From contig DAIDKV010000010.1 in assembly GCA_027449865.1 (NCBI GenBank), forward strand, positions 1 through 64,000: DNA of 64,000 nucleotides, read 5' to 3'. Position numbers and translations under genes: made by a program. This document shows positions 36,917-45,638 of this stretch, in pieces (the first letter of the stretch is position 1; each line of letters starts with the position of its first letter). Source of the stretch: Planctomycetales bacterium (GTDB lineage Bacteria > Planctomycetota > Planctomycetia > Isosphaerales > Isosphaeraceae). A model generated the notes under the pieces. That model was not told the DNA's origin and did not search any database. It saw nothing but the letters and a program-made list of their open reading frames with translations.

Positions 36917-38584
36917 ATGTCCACGACCCTCGGCGCCCTCTGCCTGTTGCTACTGCCCTCAACGTTCCCCGTCAGTGTCCGCGTGGACGCCGACAAATCG
37001 ACGGGCCCACTGAAGCCGATCTGGCGATTCTTCGGGGCCGACGAGCCCAATTACGCTTACATGAAGGACGGTCAAAAACTTCTCTCCGAACTGGGCCGCC
37101 TTCGTCCCGGCGCTGTCTACTTCCGCGCCCACAACCTGCTCACGACCGGCGATGGAACCCCGGCCCTGAAATGGGGCTCGACCAACGCTTACCGAGAGGG
37201 AGACCAGGGTCGTCCGATCGACGACTGGACGATCGTTGACCGGATCTTCGACGCCTATTTGAAGCGAGGAGTGAAGCCGTACGTCGAGATCGGCTTCATG
37301 CCGCGCGACCTCTCGCGACATCCCGAGCCCTATCAGCACCGATGGACCCCGACCGCCCGCTATAACGAGATCTTCACCGGTTGGGCTTACCCTCCGAAGG
37401 ACGAGAAGAAGTGGGCCGACCTGGTTTATCGGTGGGTCCGGCACTGCCTCGATCGATACGGCCGCGATGAGGTGGAAACCTGGTACTGGGAGACCTGGAA
37501 CGAGGCCAACATCGGATACTGGCGCGGGACGCCCGAGGAGTTCCGCAACCTGCACGACCTGACGGTGGACGCGGTCCGTCGCGCCCTGCCGACGGCCCGG
37601 GTGGGCGGCCCCGACTGCGCCGGCAGTGGCGGCCGATGGACGCGCGATTTTCTGGAACACTGCCTCCGCGGAACGAACCACGCGACGGGCCGGGTCGGAA
37701 CGCCGATCGACTTCGTCTCGTTCCACGCCAAGGGCGCCCCGTCGGTGGTCGATGGTCATGTTCGGATGGGAATCGCGACCCATCTCCGGACAATCCGCGA
37801 CGGCTTCCAGATCGTCGCCTCCTATCCCGAGTTGAAGGACAAGCCGATCGTGATCGGCGAGTCCGACCCCGAGGGATGCGCCGCCTGCCAGGGTGAGAGG
37901 TTTGGCTATCGAAACGGGACGATGTATTCGAGCTATACCGCGGCGAGCTTCGCCCGCATTCCCGATCTCGCCGACCAGACAGGTGTAAACATCGAGGGCG
38001 CCCTGACCTGGGCGTTTGAATTCGAGGGCCAGCCGCCGTTCGCCGGCTTCCGGGCCCTGGCCACCGCGGGGATCGATCTGCCGGTTCTGAACGTTTTCCG
38101 AATGTTCAGCCTGATGGGAGCCCGTCGCGTGCGGGCGGAGAGCTCCGGCCAGGTCGCGCTGGAGAAGATCGTGGGCGAAGGCGTCCGTGCGACGCCCGAC
38201 GTCGGCGCTCTGGCGTCGACCGACGACGACCGACTCTCGGTCCTGCTCTGGCACTACCACGACGACGACCGCGACGGCCCCGACGCCGAGATCGACCTGG
38301 AGATCCGGGGCCTGCCCGCCGGTGCTGGCCCTGTGCTCGTCCACCATTACCGGGTCGATCGTCAGCATGGCAACGCGTTCGAGGCATGGAAGCGGATGGG
38401 ATCGCCAGCTTCTCTCTCCCGCGAGCAGACCGACGAGCTGACCCGGGCCTCTCGGCTGGGACTGGTCGAATCGCCCGGAAGGGTCCAACCGGGCGCGGGT
38501 GTCGTCAAGCTCCGGACGACCCTCCCGCGCCAGGCTGTCTCGCTGATCCGGATCGAATGGCCTAGCCGTTCCGCCCGTTCTTGA
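36917..38584 (+). CDS. Glycoside hydrolase family 39 (beta-xylosidase-like), exported
   Basis: A 555-residue GH39-like enzyme with a short signal peptide (MSTTLGALCLLLLPSTF). The acid/base glutamate lies in WYWETWNEANIGYW and the nucleophile glutamate in IVIGESDPEGCAACQG. The N-terminal WRFFGADEPNYAYMKDG block and the C-terminal beta domain (DDDRLSVLLWHYHDDD) complete the family layout. Members release xylose or other sugars from plant or microbial glycans. The start follows GGAG by 7 bases. Its last 23 bases overlap the end of the mechanosensitive channel gene on the opposite strand. It lies 67 bases after the GH15 gene and could be co-transcribed with it. Confidence 0.9.
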   Translation: MSTTLGALCLLLLPSTFPVSVRVDADKSTGPLKPIWRFFGADEPNYAYMKDGQKLLSELGRLRPGAVYFRAHNLLTTGDGTPALKWGSTNAYREGDQGRPIDDWTIVDRIFDAYLKRGVKPYVEIGFMPRDLSRHPEPYQHRWTPTARYNEIFTGWAYPPKDEKKWADLVYRWVRHCLDRYGRDEVETWYWETWNEANIGYWRGTPEEFRNLHDLTVDAVRRALPTARVGGPDCAGSGGRWTRDFLEHCLRGTNHATGRVGTPIDFVSFHAKGAPSVVDGHVRMGIATHLRTIRDGFQIVASYPELKDKPIVIGESDPEGCAACQGERFGYRNGTMYSSYTAASFARIPDLADQTGVNIEGALTWAFEFEGQPPFAGFRALATAGIDLPVLNVFRMFSLMGARRVRAESSGQVALEKIVGEGVRATPDVGALASTDDDRLSVLLWHYHDDDRDGPDAEIDLEIRGLPAGAGPVLVHHYRVDRQHGNAFEAWKRMGSPASLSREQTDELTRASRLGLVESPGRVQPGAGVVKLRTTLPRQAVSLIRIEWPSRSARS

Positions 38585-40067
38585 GGAGGTTGGTGCCCTC
38601 GTCGCTGACGCGGGTTTCGGGCTCCTGAAGAACGCGCTGGGTGGGCGTCTCCGCGTTCGGGACGACCGCCGTGGGCGCCTCGTCCGCGGCCTGAGCGTCG
38701 CGCGCGAGGTTGGCGGCGGCCTCGGTTTCGGCGGGGGTTGGCGGCGGCCCGATCGTCGCGGGAGCCGAGGCCAGACCGTTCGTCCGTTCGTCTGATCTCG
38801 CCGAGGACGGTGCGTCCCCAGGAGCCGGCAAGGGCGCTGGTGGCGGTGCCGGTGGGGGCGTCCCGATCACACCGGCCTGCTGGAGCGCGACCTTGGCCCG
38901 CAGCTTTGCGTCACTCATGAGCTGGAACCAGTCGATGTTGTGGGTTGGGGTCCAGAAGTCGGCGCGGAGCCGGACGATTCCTGGCTCCAGCCCCTCGACC
39001 AGAGTCCGGGGCGCCGGGTCGGTCAGGATGCCGGTCGTCTCGCGGAGTGCCCGGTTGATCGCCTCGATCGCGTCGGCCGTCGAGGCGGTCTCGGGGATCA
39101 CGACGTCGAAGTTTGTCCGGAAGCTTGGCGAAGCCGTCGCGTTCACCATGATCTCCTTGAAGATCGTGGCGTTGGGAATGCGAACGTGCTTGCCATCGAG
39201 CGTCACCAGGACGGTCGCCCGTGTATTCAGCGATTTGACCACCCCCGACTGACCGGCGATCGTCACATAGTCGCCGATCTGGAACGGCCGGCGGAGCCCC
39301 AGCAACACCGAGGCGATGAAGTTCTCGGTGATGTCGCGGAAGGCGAAGCCGACGGCCAGCACGATCAGACCCGAGACGCCAATCACCGAGGCGACCGCGT
39401 GCGTGAGTCGGAGCGCCGCCAGGGCCAAAATCAGCCCGCCGAGAATGATCAGCCCGCTGATGATCGAACCCACGACCGACCGGAGCAGGACGTTGTGGAC
39501 GACAAAGGCCAGCAGCGTCTCGGAATGTGTCGCGAACGCCTGCGCCGCGATCCACGAGACCGCCACGATGACAACGGAGAGTAGCATCAAAATCCACTTA
39601 CGTCTGAGGTAACCGAAGAAATTCCCGGCCTCCTGCTCGGCGAATTCCCAGCCCGACATCACCTCCTCGTCGGTCTGAGTCTGGTTGAGGACCATTCTCA
39701 CGCCCTCGACCTTCGTGACCACCTGGGTGATCTCGTCGCGGGTGCTATCGTTGTCGACCCGGCCGGTGATCTTGACGACCCCCTGCTCGACCTCGGTTTC
39801 GAGCCGCCCCTCGACGCCGGGATACTGGGGCAGGAACCGGTCGAGGAAATGCTCGATCTCGTCGTCGTTGACCTTCTCATGGACGGAGATCGGCCCCGAG
39901 GTGGTGGCCACGGCGGTCTTGCTTTTCTCCTCGGCGGCGGGAGCCTTTGGCGCCGCGGTCGGAAGTCCCGGCAATTGGGCCTCCGCCGATTGTCCTGGGA
40001 TCGCGGCCAGGATCGCCCCGACCGCCCAGGCACGCCATACGGCGAAAATCGTTCGTTGAGAAATCAT
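38562..40067 (-). CDS. MscS-family mechanosensitive channel with BON domain
   Basis: A 501-residue protein. A signal peptide or first helix (AVGAILAAIPGQSAEA) is followed by a Pro/Ala linker and a BON-like domain at about 60-130 (LETEVEQGVVKITGRVDNDSTRDEI). Three hydrophobic helices follow at about 155-250. The pore-lining third helix is SGLIVLAVGFAFRDITENFIASVL, matching the MscS Gly/Ala-rich pattern, and the cytoplasmic beta domain begins FQIGDYVTIAGQSGVV. The C-terminal ~100 residues are Pro/Ala-rich and disordered. A gated pore protecting against osmotic shock is expected; the BON domain suggests contact with membrane or envelope. The start at 40067 has GGAG 10 bases upstream. Its 3' end overlaps the GH39 gene antisense. 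Confidence 0.9.
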   Translation of the reverse strand: MISQRTIFAVWRAWAVGAILAAIPGQSAEAQLPGLPTAAPKAPAAEEKSKTAVATTSGPISVHEKVNDDEIEHFLDRFLPQYPGVEGRLETEVEQGVVKITGRVDNDSTRDEITQVVTKVEGVRMVLNQTQTDEEVMSGWEFAEQEAGNFFGYLRRKWILMLLSVVIVAVSWIAAQAFATHSETLLAFVVHNVLLRSVVGSIISGLIILGGLILALAALRLTHAVASVIGVSGLIVLAVGFAFRDITENFIASVLLGLRRPFQIGDYVTIAGQSGVVKSLNTRATVLVTLDGKHVRIPNATIFKEIMVNATASPSFRTNFDVVIPETASTADAIEAINRALRETTGILTDPAPRTLVEGLEPGIVRLRADFWTPTHNIDWFQLMSDAKLRAKVALQQAGVIGTPPPAPPPAPLPAPGDAPSSARSDERTNGLASAPATIGPPPTPAETEAAANLARDAQAADEAPTAVVPNAETPTQRVLQEPETRVSDEGTNLLKNGRNG

Positions 40068-40254
40068 GACTTGAGCACTCCATCGGGCTGACAGGACGGC
40101 CCCGCCAGGTCCATCGGCGCGCAAGGACGCCAATGGGCCCGCGGGGCCCCAATCGCTCGGAATATCACCCTCAGAGCAAATCGCGCGCCTCGCTGGTATA
40201 GTGGCTCGAAACCGAGGAACCCTGGAATTCTCAGGCGACGATGGGACCATCGAG

Positions 40255-41373
40255 ATGAGCCATGCCTTGCTGCTCGCGATCGGAATGCTTCTTCCGACGG
40301 CCGAACCCGCTCGACCACCTCAACACGTGATCGTTTACCGGGAAGAGGGCCGGTTCGCCGGCTGGCCGGCCAATCACGGAATCTGGTCGTGGGGCGATGA
40401 GATCCTCGTCGGCTTCAGCCGGGGGACCGACCAGGACCGCGGCCAGTTTCACCACATCAACCACGACCGCCCCGAGGAGTTCCTCCTGGCGCGGAGCCTC
40501 GACGGCGGCGCGACCTGGGCCATCGAGACGCCGAACCCGCCGGGAGCCCTCGCCGGGACGCCGGGCATGCGGCACGGGAAAATGCCGCCCGGCCTGCCGC
40601 CCGAGCATCCCCGCCCGCTCGATGATCCGATCGACTTCACCCACCCGGATTTCGCGATGACGATCCGGATGGAGAATTCCAACAACGGCACCTCGCGTTT
40701 TTACTATTCGTACGACCGAGGCCACGAGTGGCGCGGTCCGTTTGCGCTTCCGCTGTTTGGCCAGCCGGGTGTGATGGGCCGAACCGACTACCTCGTCAAC
40801 GGCCCCTCCGACGGCCTTGTCTTCCTCACCGCCTCGAAGACCGACGCAAAGGAAGGCCGTCCCTTCTGCGCCCGAACCACCGACGGCGGCCGAACCTGGC
40901 AGTTCGTCGCCTTCATCGGACCCGAGCCGGCTGGTTACGCGATCATGCCGTCGACGGTCCGCGTCTCGAAGACCGGCCTGGTGACGACCATCCGCGTGAA
41001 AGAGGGTGACCGAAGCTGGATCGACGCCCACGCCTCCGACGACGACGGCCGATCCTGGCACTTCCTGAACCGGCCCGAGCCTGACACCGGCGAGGGGAAC
41101 CCTCCGAGTCTCGTCCGTCTCCCCGACGGCCGACTCGTGCTAACCTACGGCGTCCGGGCCCGGCCGTTTGGAATCCGATGTCGCATCAGCGCCGACCAGG
41201 GCCGGACGTGGGGCCCGGCGATCGTCCTGCGCGACGACGCTCTCGCGAACGATCTGGGATATGTCCGCTCGGTCGTGCGTCCCGACGGGAAGGTGGTTTC
41301 GCTCTACTACTTCAACGACGGCAAGGCCCCGACCCGATACCTCGCCGCGACGATCTTCGACCCCGGCCGGTGA
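40255..41373 (+). CDS. Exported sialidase/BNR-repeat protein
   Basis: A 372-residue six-bladed propeller protein of the exo-alpha-sialidase superfamily. An N-terminal hydrophobic leader supports export. Five Asp-box-type repeats are visible (SLDGGATW, SYDRGHEW, TTDGGRTW, SDDDGRSW, SADQGRTW). Arg/Tyr-bearing strands such as TIRMENSN and GYVRSVVRPDG could carry the active-site arginines, but the full catalytic triad cannot be confirmed by eye, so it may be a sialidase or only a propeller that binds glycans. ATG 40255 is chosen for the leader; no strong ribosome site is visible. A sialate O-acetylesterase-like gene occurs 15 kb away at 56654. Confidence 0.8.
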   Translation: MSHALLLAIGMLLPTAEPARPPQHVIVYREEGRFAGWPANHGIWSWGDEILVGFSRGTDQDRGQFHHINHDRPEEFLLARSLDGGATWAIETPNPPGALAGTPGMRHGKMPPGLPPEHPRPLDDPIDFTHPDFAMTIRMENSNNGTSRFYYSYDRGHEWRGPFALPLFGQPGVMGRTDYLVNGPSDGLVFLTASKTDAKEGRPFCARTTDGGRTWQFVAFIGPEPAGYAIMPSTVRVSKTGLVTTIRVKEGDRSWIDAHASDDDGRSWHFLNRPEPDTGEGNPPSLVRLPDGRLVLTYGVRARPFGIRCRISADQGRTWGPAIVLRDDALANDLGYVRSVVRPDGKVVSLYYFNDGKAPTRYLAATIFDPGR

Positions 41374-41411
41374 ATCGGGGGCCCGCGGACGATATGGGAA
41401 AGTCCGGCGCG

Positions 41412-42233
41412 TCAGGGCGCCGCGTCTCCGGCCGGGGCGAGGTAGGCAAGGGCCTCGCGATAGGCCGACTCGATCGCGCGGAATTCGGCGGGATCACCGC
41501 CGGCGTCCGGGTGCGCGGTGATCGCCAGGCGTCGATAGGCAGCCTTGATCGTCTCCACCGAGCAGGGGAAACGCACGCCGAGTGTGGCGCACCAGTCGTG
41601 CTTCGCCGTCAGGGTGGCCTCGACGTCGCGGATGCCGTCGTCCTCGCTCGCGTAGAACGTCAGGTCGCGTTGCGCGTGGCGGCAGGTAAAGCGCCCCTCT
41701 GTCCGAAGCGCGACACGGTCGACGGCCAGCGTGCGCGTCTTCGGTTGGTCTTCCGGGGGCTCCTGGACTCGACGGGCCCATTCGTCCTCATCGAAGGGCT
41801 CACAGTCAACGTGAATTTTTTGGGCGGTCTGCTTGACGATCCGATGCCGGGCCACCATGACATGCCCGAGCGCATCGGGCGGCTCGCGCCCCTGGGCGGC
41901 ATACAGAAAAGCGAGCCGGACCGGCGCACCAGGCGACGGGCGAGGCCGTCCGATCCGGGCCTTGGGCCGGGTCACGCCAGCGCTCGCAGCATCTCCCTCC
42001 TTGCCTCGGTTCCTGTAGCCGGAGGCCCATTTGCCGGGGAGCTTTTTGAGTTCGGCCCCGACCCGCTCGGCGGCCTTCGCCTCGGCCCGAGCGGCGGTCG
42101 CCTCGTAGCCCGTGGCCAGGGCGGGCGCGTGGGCACGGGCGTCGGCCTCGCTCTCCCAGGCGACCCAGAACCATCGGCCGATCCCGGCCGAACAGCACGC
42201 GAACGCCGGGACCTCGCCGGACTCCTCGCTCAT
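41412..42233 (-). CDS. Protein with C-terminal J domain (DnaJ-like co-chaperone)
   Basis: A 273-residue cytosolic protein. The C-terminal ~55 residues are a J domain (CATLGVRFPCSVETIKAAYRRLAITAHPDAGGDPAEFRAI) with the HPD tripeptide needed to stimulate DnaK ATPase. The preceding ~215 residues have no recognised domain. They contain a WFWVAWESEADARAHA segment and a basic stretch (GRPRPSPGAP). Canonical DnaJ has the J domain at the N-terminus and G/F and zinc-finger regions, all absent here, so this is a specialised co-chaperone. No DnaK or GrpE gene is near. The start at 42233 is the only ATG that keeps the N-terminal segment. Confidence 0.82.
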   Translation of the reverse strand: MSEESGEVPAFACCSAGIGRWFWVAWESEADARAHAPALATGYEATAARAEAKAAERVGAELKKLPGKWASGYRNRGKEGDAASAGVTRPKARIGRPRPSPGAPVRLAFLYAAQGREPPDALGHVMVARHRIVKQTAQKIHVDCEPFDEDEWARRVQEPPEDQPKTRTLAVDRVALRTEGRFTCRHAQRDLTFYASEDDGIRDVEATLTAKHDWCATLGVRFPCSVETIKAAYRRLAITAHPDAGGDPAEFRAIESAYREALAYLAPAGDAAP

Positions 42234-42416
42234 GATCGTCGACGCACCTCAATAGATAGAGTTTCCCCACCTTCATTATCGGGGCCCTCCGCGAGTTGAC
42301 AACGCGCCCCGATCTTGCGGCGCTTCCGAATCCTCGCCGACGCGCGAGCATGGCGGGTCGTCCTCGTCCGGGGTCTAATGGGAGCAAGACGGTTCTCGAT
42401 CGAGGAGGACGCGGCC

Positions 42417-43022
42417 ATGTCGGATCGCGATCTGAAGCTCAACACGCTCCGGACGGTGAAGCAGTCGCCGGGCCTCGTCCTGGAGGAGCACGGCCATTGC
42501 GAGGTTCCGGCCGGCTGCGGCGGCGTGGTGCTCCGGTGGCGGAGGAGATCGCTCCGGCCGATCGAGGTCTGGATCCAGACGCTCGCGAGCAAGAGCGTCT
42601 ACATCGACGGCCAGGCGCTGGAGACCGGCCGGCCCCTGGTCCCGCCCGGCGAGCACGTGCTCGCGATCCGATTCCAGGAGGTCGATCCGGAGGCCCCGGT
42701 CCTGATGGCCGCCTGCGTCGACGGCGAGAAGCCTTCCAAAATGGTCCCGCCGGATGCCGGGGCCTTCCGCGTCGTCTCCCTCCCGGACGGCTCGTGGAAG
42801 TACGCGACGAGCGAGCCGGCCGATCCCTCGTGGATGTCGCCCGGCTTCGACGATTCCGGGTGGCGGCCGATGATCGCCCGCGAATTTCCCCCGCCGGACG
42901 AAAAGGACTGGTCCGCCAAAGGGCGAATCCAGCATATCCAGAAGCTCGGCGGACAGGGGCTCGGGATCGAAGGGCCCGCCGCGGTGCTCCTGGTGCGGAA
43001 AACCTTCGTCGTGGAGGCCTGA
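42417..43022 (+). CDS. Hypothetical jelly-roll-like protein in the radical SAM cassette
   Basis: A 201-residue cytosolic protein with no signal peptide. The second half has SEPADPSWMSPGFDDSGWRPM, a W-x(n)-F-D-D-S-x-W pattern typical of the galactose-binding (GH2 sugar-binding-like) jelly-roll fold. The first half is rich in beta-strand patterns (IEVWIQTLAS, KSVYIDGQAL). I do not recognise a family. The stop codon is 2 bases from the start of the radical SAM gene, so the two are translationally linked. It could be a substrate-presenting or binding partner of the modification enzymes; this is inference from position. A strong GAGGAGG precedes the ATG. Confidence 0.7.
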   Translation: MSDRDLKLNTLRTVKQSPGLVLEEHGHCEVPAGCGGVVLRWRRRSLRPIEVWIQTLASKSVYIDGQALETGRPLVPPGEHVLAIRFQEVDPEAPVLMAACVDGEKPSKMVPPDAGAFRVVSLPDGSWKYATSEPADPSWMSPGFDDSGWRPMIAREFPPPDEKDWSAKGRIQHIQKLGGQGLGIEGPAAVLLVRKTFVVEA

Positions 43023-43024
43023 CG

Positions 43025-44353
43025 ATGATCGAGGCCGCGCCCGTCCTGGTGCGTCAGCATTTCGGCTGCACGGTGTTCGACCGCGCGACCTCGCGATACT
43101 ACCCGTTCGATCGCGAGGCGACCGCGCTCCTGCTGCGTCTGGTGGATCGGCCGATCGAGGCCCTGATGGCGGAGAGCCCCGACGACGCCGAGGCACTCTG
43201 GGCGTTCTTCACCCGCTTCCATCGCCTGGGGTTCTTCACGATTGATGGGTTTTTCGGAGGCGAGATCCTCGACAACGAGGTCCCCGACGATCACCTCGCT
43301 GGCCCGCTCGCCGTCCACCTGGAAATCGTCGCTGCGTGCAACCTGACCTGCCGGCACTGCTTCGCCGGGGAATTGCCGAGGAAAGAACGCCAACTCAACC
43401 TCGACGAGCTCGATCGGCTCTTCGGCGAGATGGCCGCCATGGGAACCTTCCGCCTCGGCCTGACTGGCGGCGAGCCGACCCTGCGCCGCGACCTCTTCGA
43501 GATCGTCGACCGGGCGACCGCGCATGGGCTGCATCCCTGCCTCACGACCAACGGCCAGACGATCACCGAGGAGATGGCCCGCGAGTTCGGCCGCCGGGAG
43601 CTGGTCTGGCTCAACGTCAGCCTCGACGGGGCCACCTCGGCCACCAACGACGCCATCCGGGGCCCGGGGACGTTCGACCGCGTCCTCTCTCGGCTGGAAA
43701 TCCTGGCGCGGCACACCCGGTTCACGCTGGCCTTCACGATCCTGCGGACGAACCTCGACGAGATCCGCGCCTGTGCCGAGCTGGCCGAGCGGGTCGGGGC
43801 CTCGTCGGCGGTCTTCCGGCCGCTCTATCCGGTCGGCGTGGCCCGGCACCATCTCGAGTTGATGCCCGATTTCGCCGGCTACGCGGGCGCAATCGAGGAA
43901 CTCTCGGAGTACGGTCGCGAAGGCTCGGCCGCGGTCCGTGGCATCGACCCGTTCGGACCGATAGCCCGCGAGGCGTCGCAATCGGTGATCCACAACGACC
44001 ACGGCTGCGGCGCCGGTAATCTGGTCTGCTCGATCTCGCTCTCCGGCGACGTGAATCCGTGCAGTTTCCTCGGCCCCGAGCACGCCGCGGCGAACCTCCG
44101 CGAGGCCAGCTTCGCCGAGATCTGGCATCATTCGCAGGGATTCCGGGCCATCCGATCGCTCCCGGGCGGGACGCCGGAGACGTTCAGCGGCGGATGTCGG
44201 GCGAGGGCGCTCGTGTTCAACGGCTCGATCAACGCGCCCGATCCATGGATCATCGAGCGTTCGCGGTGGAGGGCCGACCGAGACGAGGTCGGTTGCGGCT
44301 CGGTCCTCGCTCCCATGGATATCGTCCAGATCTCGCGCGACGGGCCAAGATGA
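43025..44353 (+). CDS. Radical SAM/SPASM enzyme with PqqD-like N-terminal domain
   Basis: A 442-residue radical SAM protein. The [4Fe-4S] motif C105-x3-C109-x2-C112 is in CNLTCRHCFAG, followed by the usual GGEPTLR block. The C-terminus carries a SPASM-type cysteine set (GCGAGNLVCSISLSGDVNPCSFLG, then a late GGCRAR), which binds auxiliary Fe-S clusters. The first ~75 residues look like a PqqD/RRE domain (VLVRQHFGCTVFDRATSRYYPFDREATALLLRL), the peptide-binding module of RiPP biosynthesis. SPASM enzymes usually crosslink or epimerise residues in ribosomal peptides or maturate enzymes (anSME). No precursor peptide gene was found next to it. The SUMF1 gene follows 15 bases downstream. Confidence 0.88.
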   Translation: MIEAAPVLVRQHFGCTVFDRATSRYYPFDREATALLLRLVDRPIEALMAESPDDAEALWAFFTRFHRLGFFTIDGFFGGEILDNEVPDDHLAGPLAVHLEIVAACNLTCRHCFAGELPRKERQLNLDELDRLFGEMAAMGTFRLGLTGGEPTLRRDLFEIVDRATAHGLHPCLTTNGQTITEEMAREFGRRELVWLNVSLDGATSATNDAIRGPGTFDRVLSRLEILARHTRFTLAFTILRTNLDEIRACAELAERVGASSAVFRPLYPVGVARHHLELMPDFAGYAGAIEELSEYGREGSAAVRGIDPFGPIAREASQSVIHNDHGCGAGNLVCSISLSGDVNPCSFLGPEHAAANLREASFAEIWHHSQGFRAIRSLPGGTPETFSGGCRARALVFNGSINAPDPWIIERSRWRADRDEVGCGSVLAPMDIVQISRDGPR

Positions 44354-44368
44354 ACCGGGGAGGCAGTC

Positions 44369-45508
44369 ATGGCGATCGACCGGGAGACAATGCTGGCCTC
44401 GCACGGCCGAACCGGTAATGCCGGGGACTATCTGGCGATGGCGCGTCGCCTCGAATCGGAGGGCGACCTCCGCGCGGCGGCCTCGGCGGCCGATCGTGCG
44501 TTCGGGCTCGACCCGGGCCATCGCGAGATCGTCGCCGTCCGGCGGTCGCTGCTCGACCGGCTCGCCGTCACGGAACACGGGATCACCTTCCGTTACATCC
44601 CGGCGGGGACGTTCCTGATGGGATCGGACTCGGGCGATCCCGACGAGGCGCCGGTGCATCCGGTCCGGCTGGGCGATTACTGGCTGGCCGAGACGCCGAT
44701 GAGCTGGGCGGCGTACTGCGATTTGATGGGGTGGTCGCCCCCGCCCGAAGGCGGGATGCCCCGGGATTTCGACAGGGAGGCCAGCGGGTCGTTCCGGAAG
44801 GATCTTTTCGTGCTAACCCAGGAGAACAAGATCCGACTCCAGTACTGCGAGGACCTGACGGCGCGGGCGAAGGACTGGCACAGCCACACCCCCGAACGCG
44901 ACCCGGAATCGGGAGAGTGGCGGACGCCCGCGAATCGCCAGCACTTCCGCCCCCCGCTCCGCGACGAGCCGGATCGGCCCTGGAGCTACGATCGCAAGCC
45001 GATGGTCGCCGTCTCCTGGCAGGAAGCGGAGGAAGTGTGCTCCCAGCTCACGACCGGAACCGTCCTCTACCGGCTGCCGACCGAGGCCGAGTGGGAGAAG
45101 GCCGCGCGGGGCGGTCGGATCGGGGCCCGATATCCCTGGGGCGACGAGCCGCCCGATCCTCGTCGTTGCGATTTCGACCGGTTCGACGCGTTCGCGATCC
45201 GCCCGACGCGGCACTTCCCGCCCAACGATTACGGGCTGTACGCCATGAGCGGCGGCGTCTGGGAATGGACCTCCGACTGGTACGACTCGGCGTACTACCG
45301 CGAGAGCCCGGCCGAGAATCCGAGGGGGCCGGCCGAGGGCGAGGCGAAGGTGTTGCGCGGCGGGTCGTGGGCCGACTGCGCCGAGGCGGTGACAGTCTCG
45401 TTCCGGATGGCCCGCAAGAGCCGGAGCTGGCGGGACCGCGAATGGGGGGCGCAACTCGCCCCGAATGTGGGCTTCCGGCCCTGCCGCGTCGAGCGGGCCG
45501 GCCCTTGA
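44369..45508 (+). CDS. SUMF1/FGE-type protein with N-terminal TPR-like segment, canonical cysteine pair absent
   Basis: A 379-residue protein. The first ~70 residues (DYLAMARRLESEGDLRAAASAADRAFGLDPGH) look like one TPR-type repeat. The rest is a formylglycine-generating-enzyme (SUMF1/C-lectin-like) domain: IPAGTFLMGSDSGDPDEAPVH, LPTEAEWEKAARGG, YPWGDE, GGVWEWTSDWY and VLRGGSW. In true oxygen-dependent FGEs, GGS is followed by two close cysteines. Here the corresponding stretch reads GGSWADCAEAV, with only C337, and no second cysteine five residues on. It therefore probably does not make formylglycine, and may instead act like EgtB-type or accessory SUMF1 proteins. The GGGGAGG ribosome site is 6 bases before the ATG, consistent with its place as third gene of the cassette. 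Confidence 0.85.
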   Translation: MAIDRETMLASHGRTGNAGDYLAMARRLESEGDLRAAASAADRAFGLDPGHREIVAVRRSLLDRLAVTEHGITFRYIPAGTFLMGSDSGDPDEAPVHPVRLGDYWLAETPMSWAAYCDLMGWSPPPEGGMPRDFDREASGSFRKDLFVLTQENKIRLQYCEDLTARAKDWHSHTPERDPESGEWRTPANRQHFRPPLRDEPDRPWSYDRKPMVAVSWQEAEEVCSQLTTGTVLYRLPTEAEWEKAARGGRIGARYPWGDEPPDPRRCDFDRFDAFAIRPTRHFPPNDYGLYAMSGGVWEWTSDWYDSAYYRESPAENPRGPAEGEAKVLRGGSWADCAEAVTVSFRMARKSRSWRDREWGAQLAPNVGFRPCRVERAGP

Positions 45509-45638
45509 GCCGCGCCCATCGTTTCCGAGAGCAACGGCGATGAGGACTTGCGTTGCGATCATCGCCGATCATAATCGGTGTGAATGAGCCCTGGTCGCCA
45601 GAGACGACCCCATCCTTCCAGCAACGGAGGTGAGTGCG

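Noticed and set aside
33412-42233. A polysaccharide utilisation locus (GH15, GH39, sialidase, PLD)
   Set aside because: The genes have mixed orientation, a cytosolic GH15 and a lipid-type PLD between them, and no transporter or SusC/D; they look like scattered single genes.
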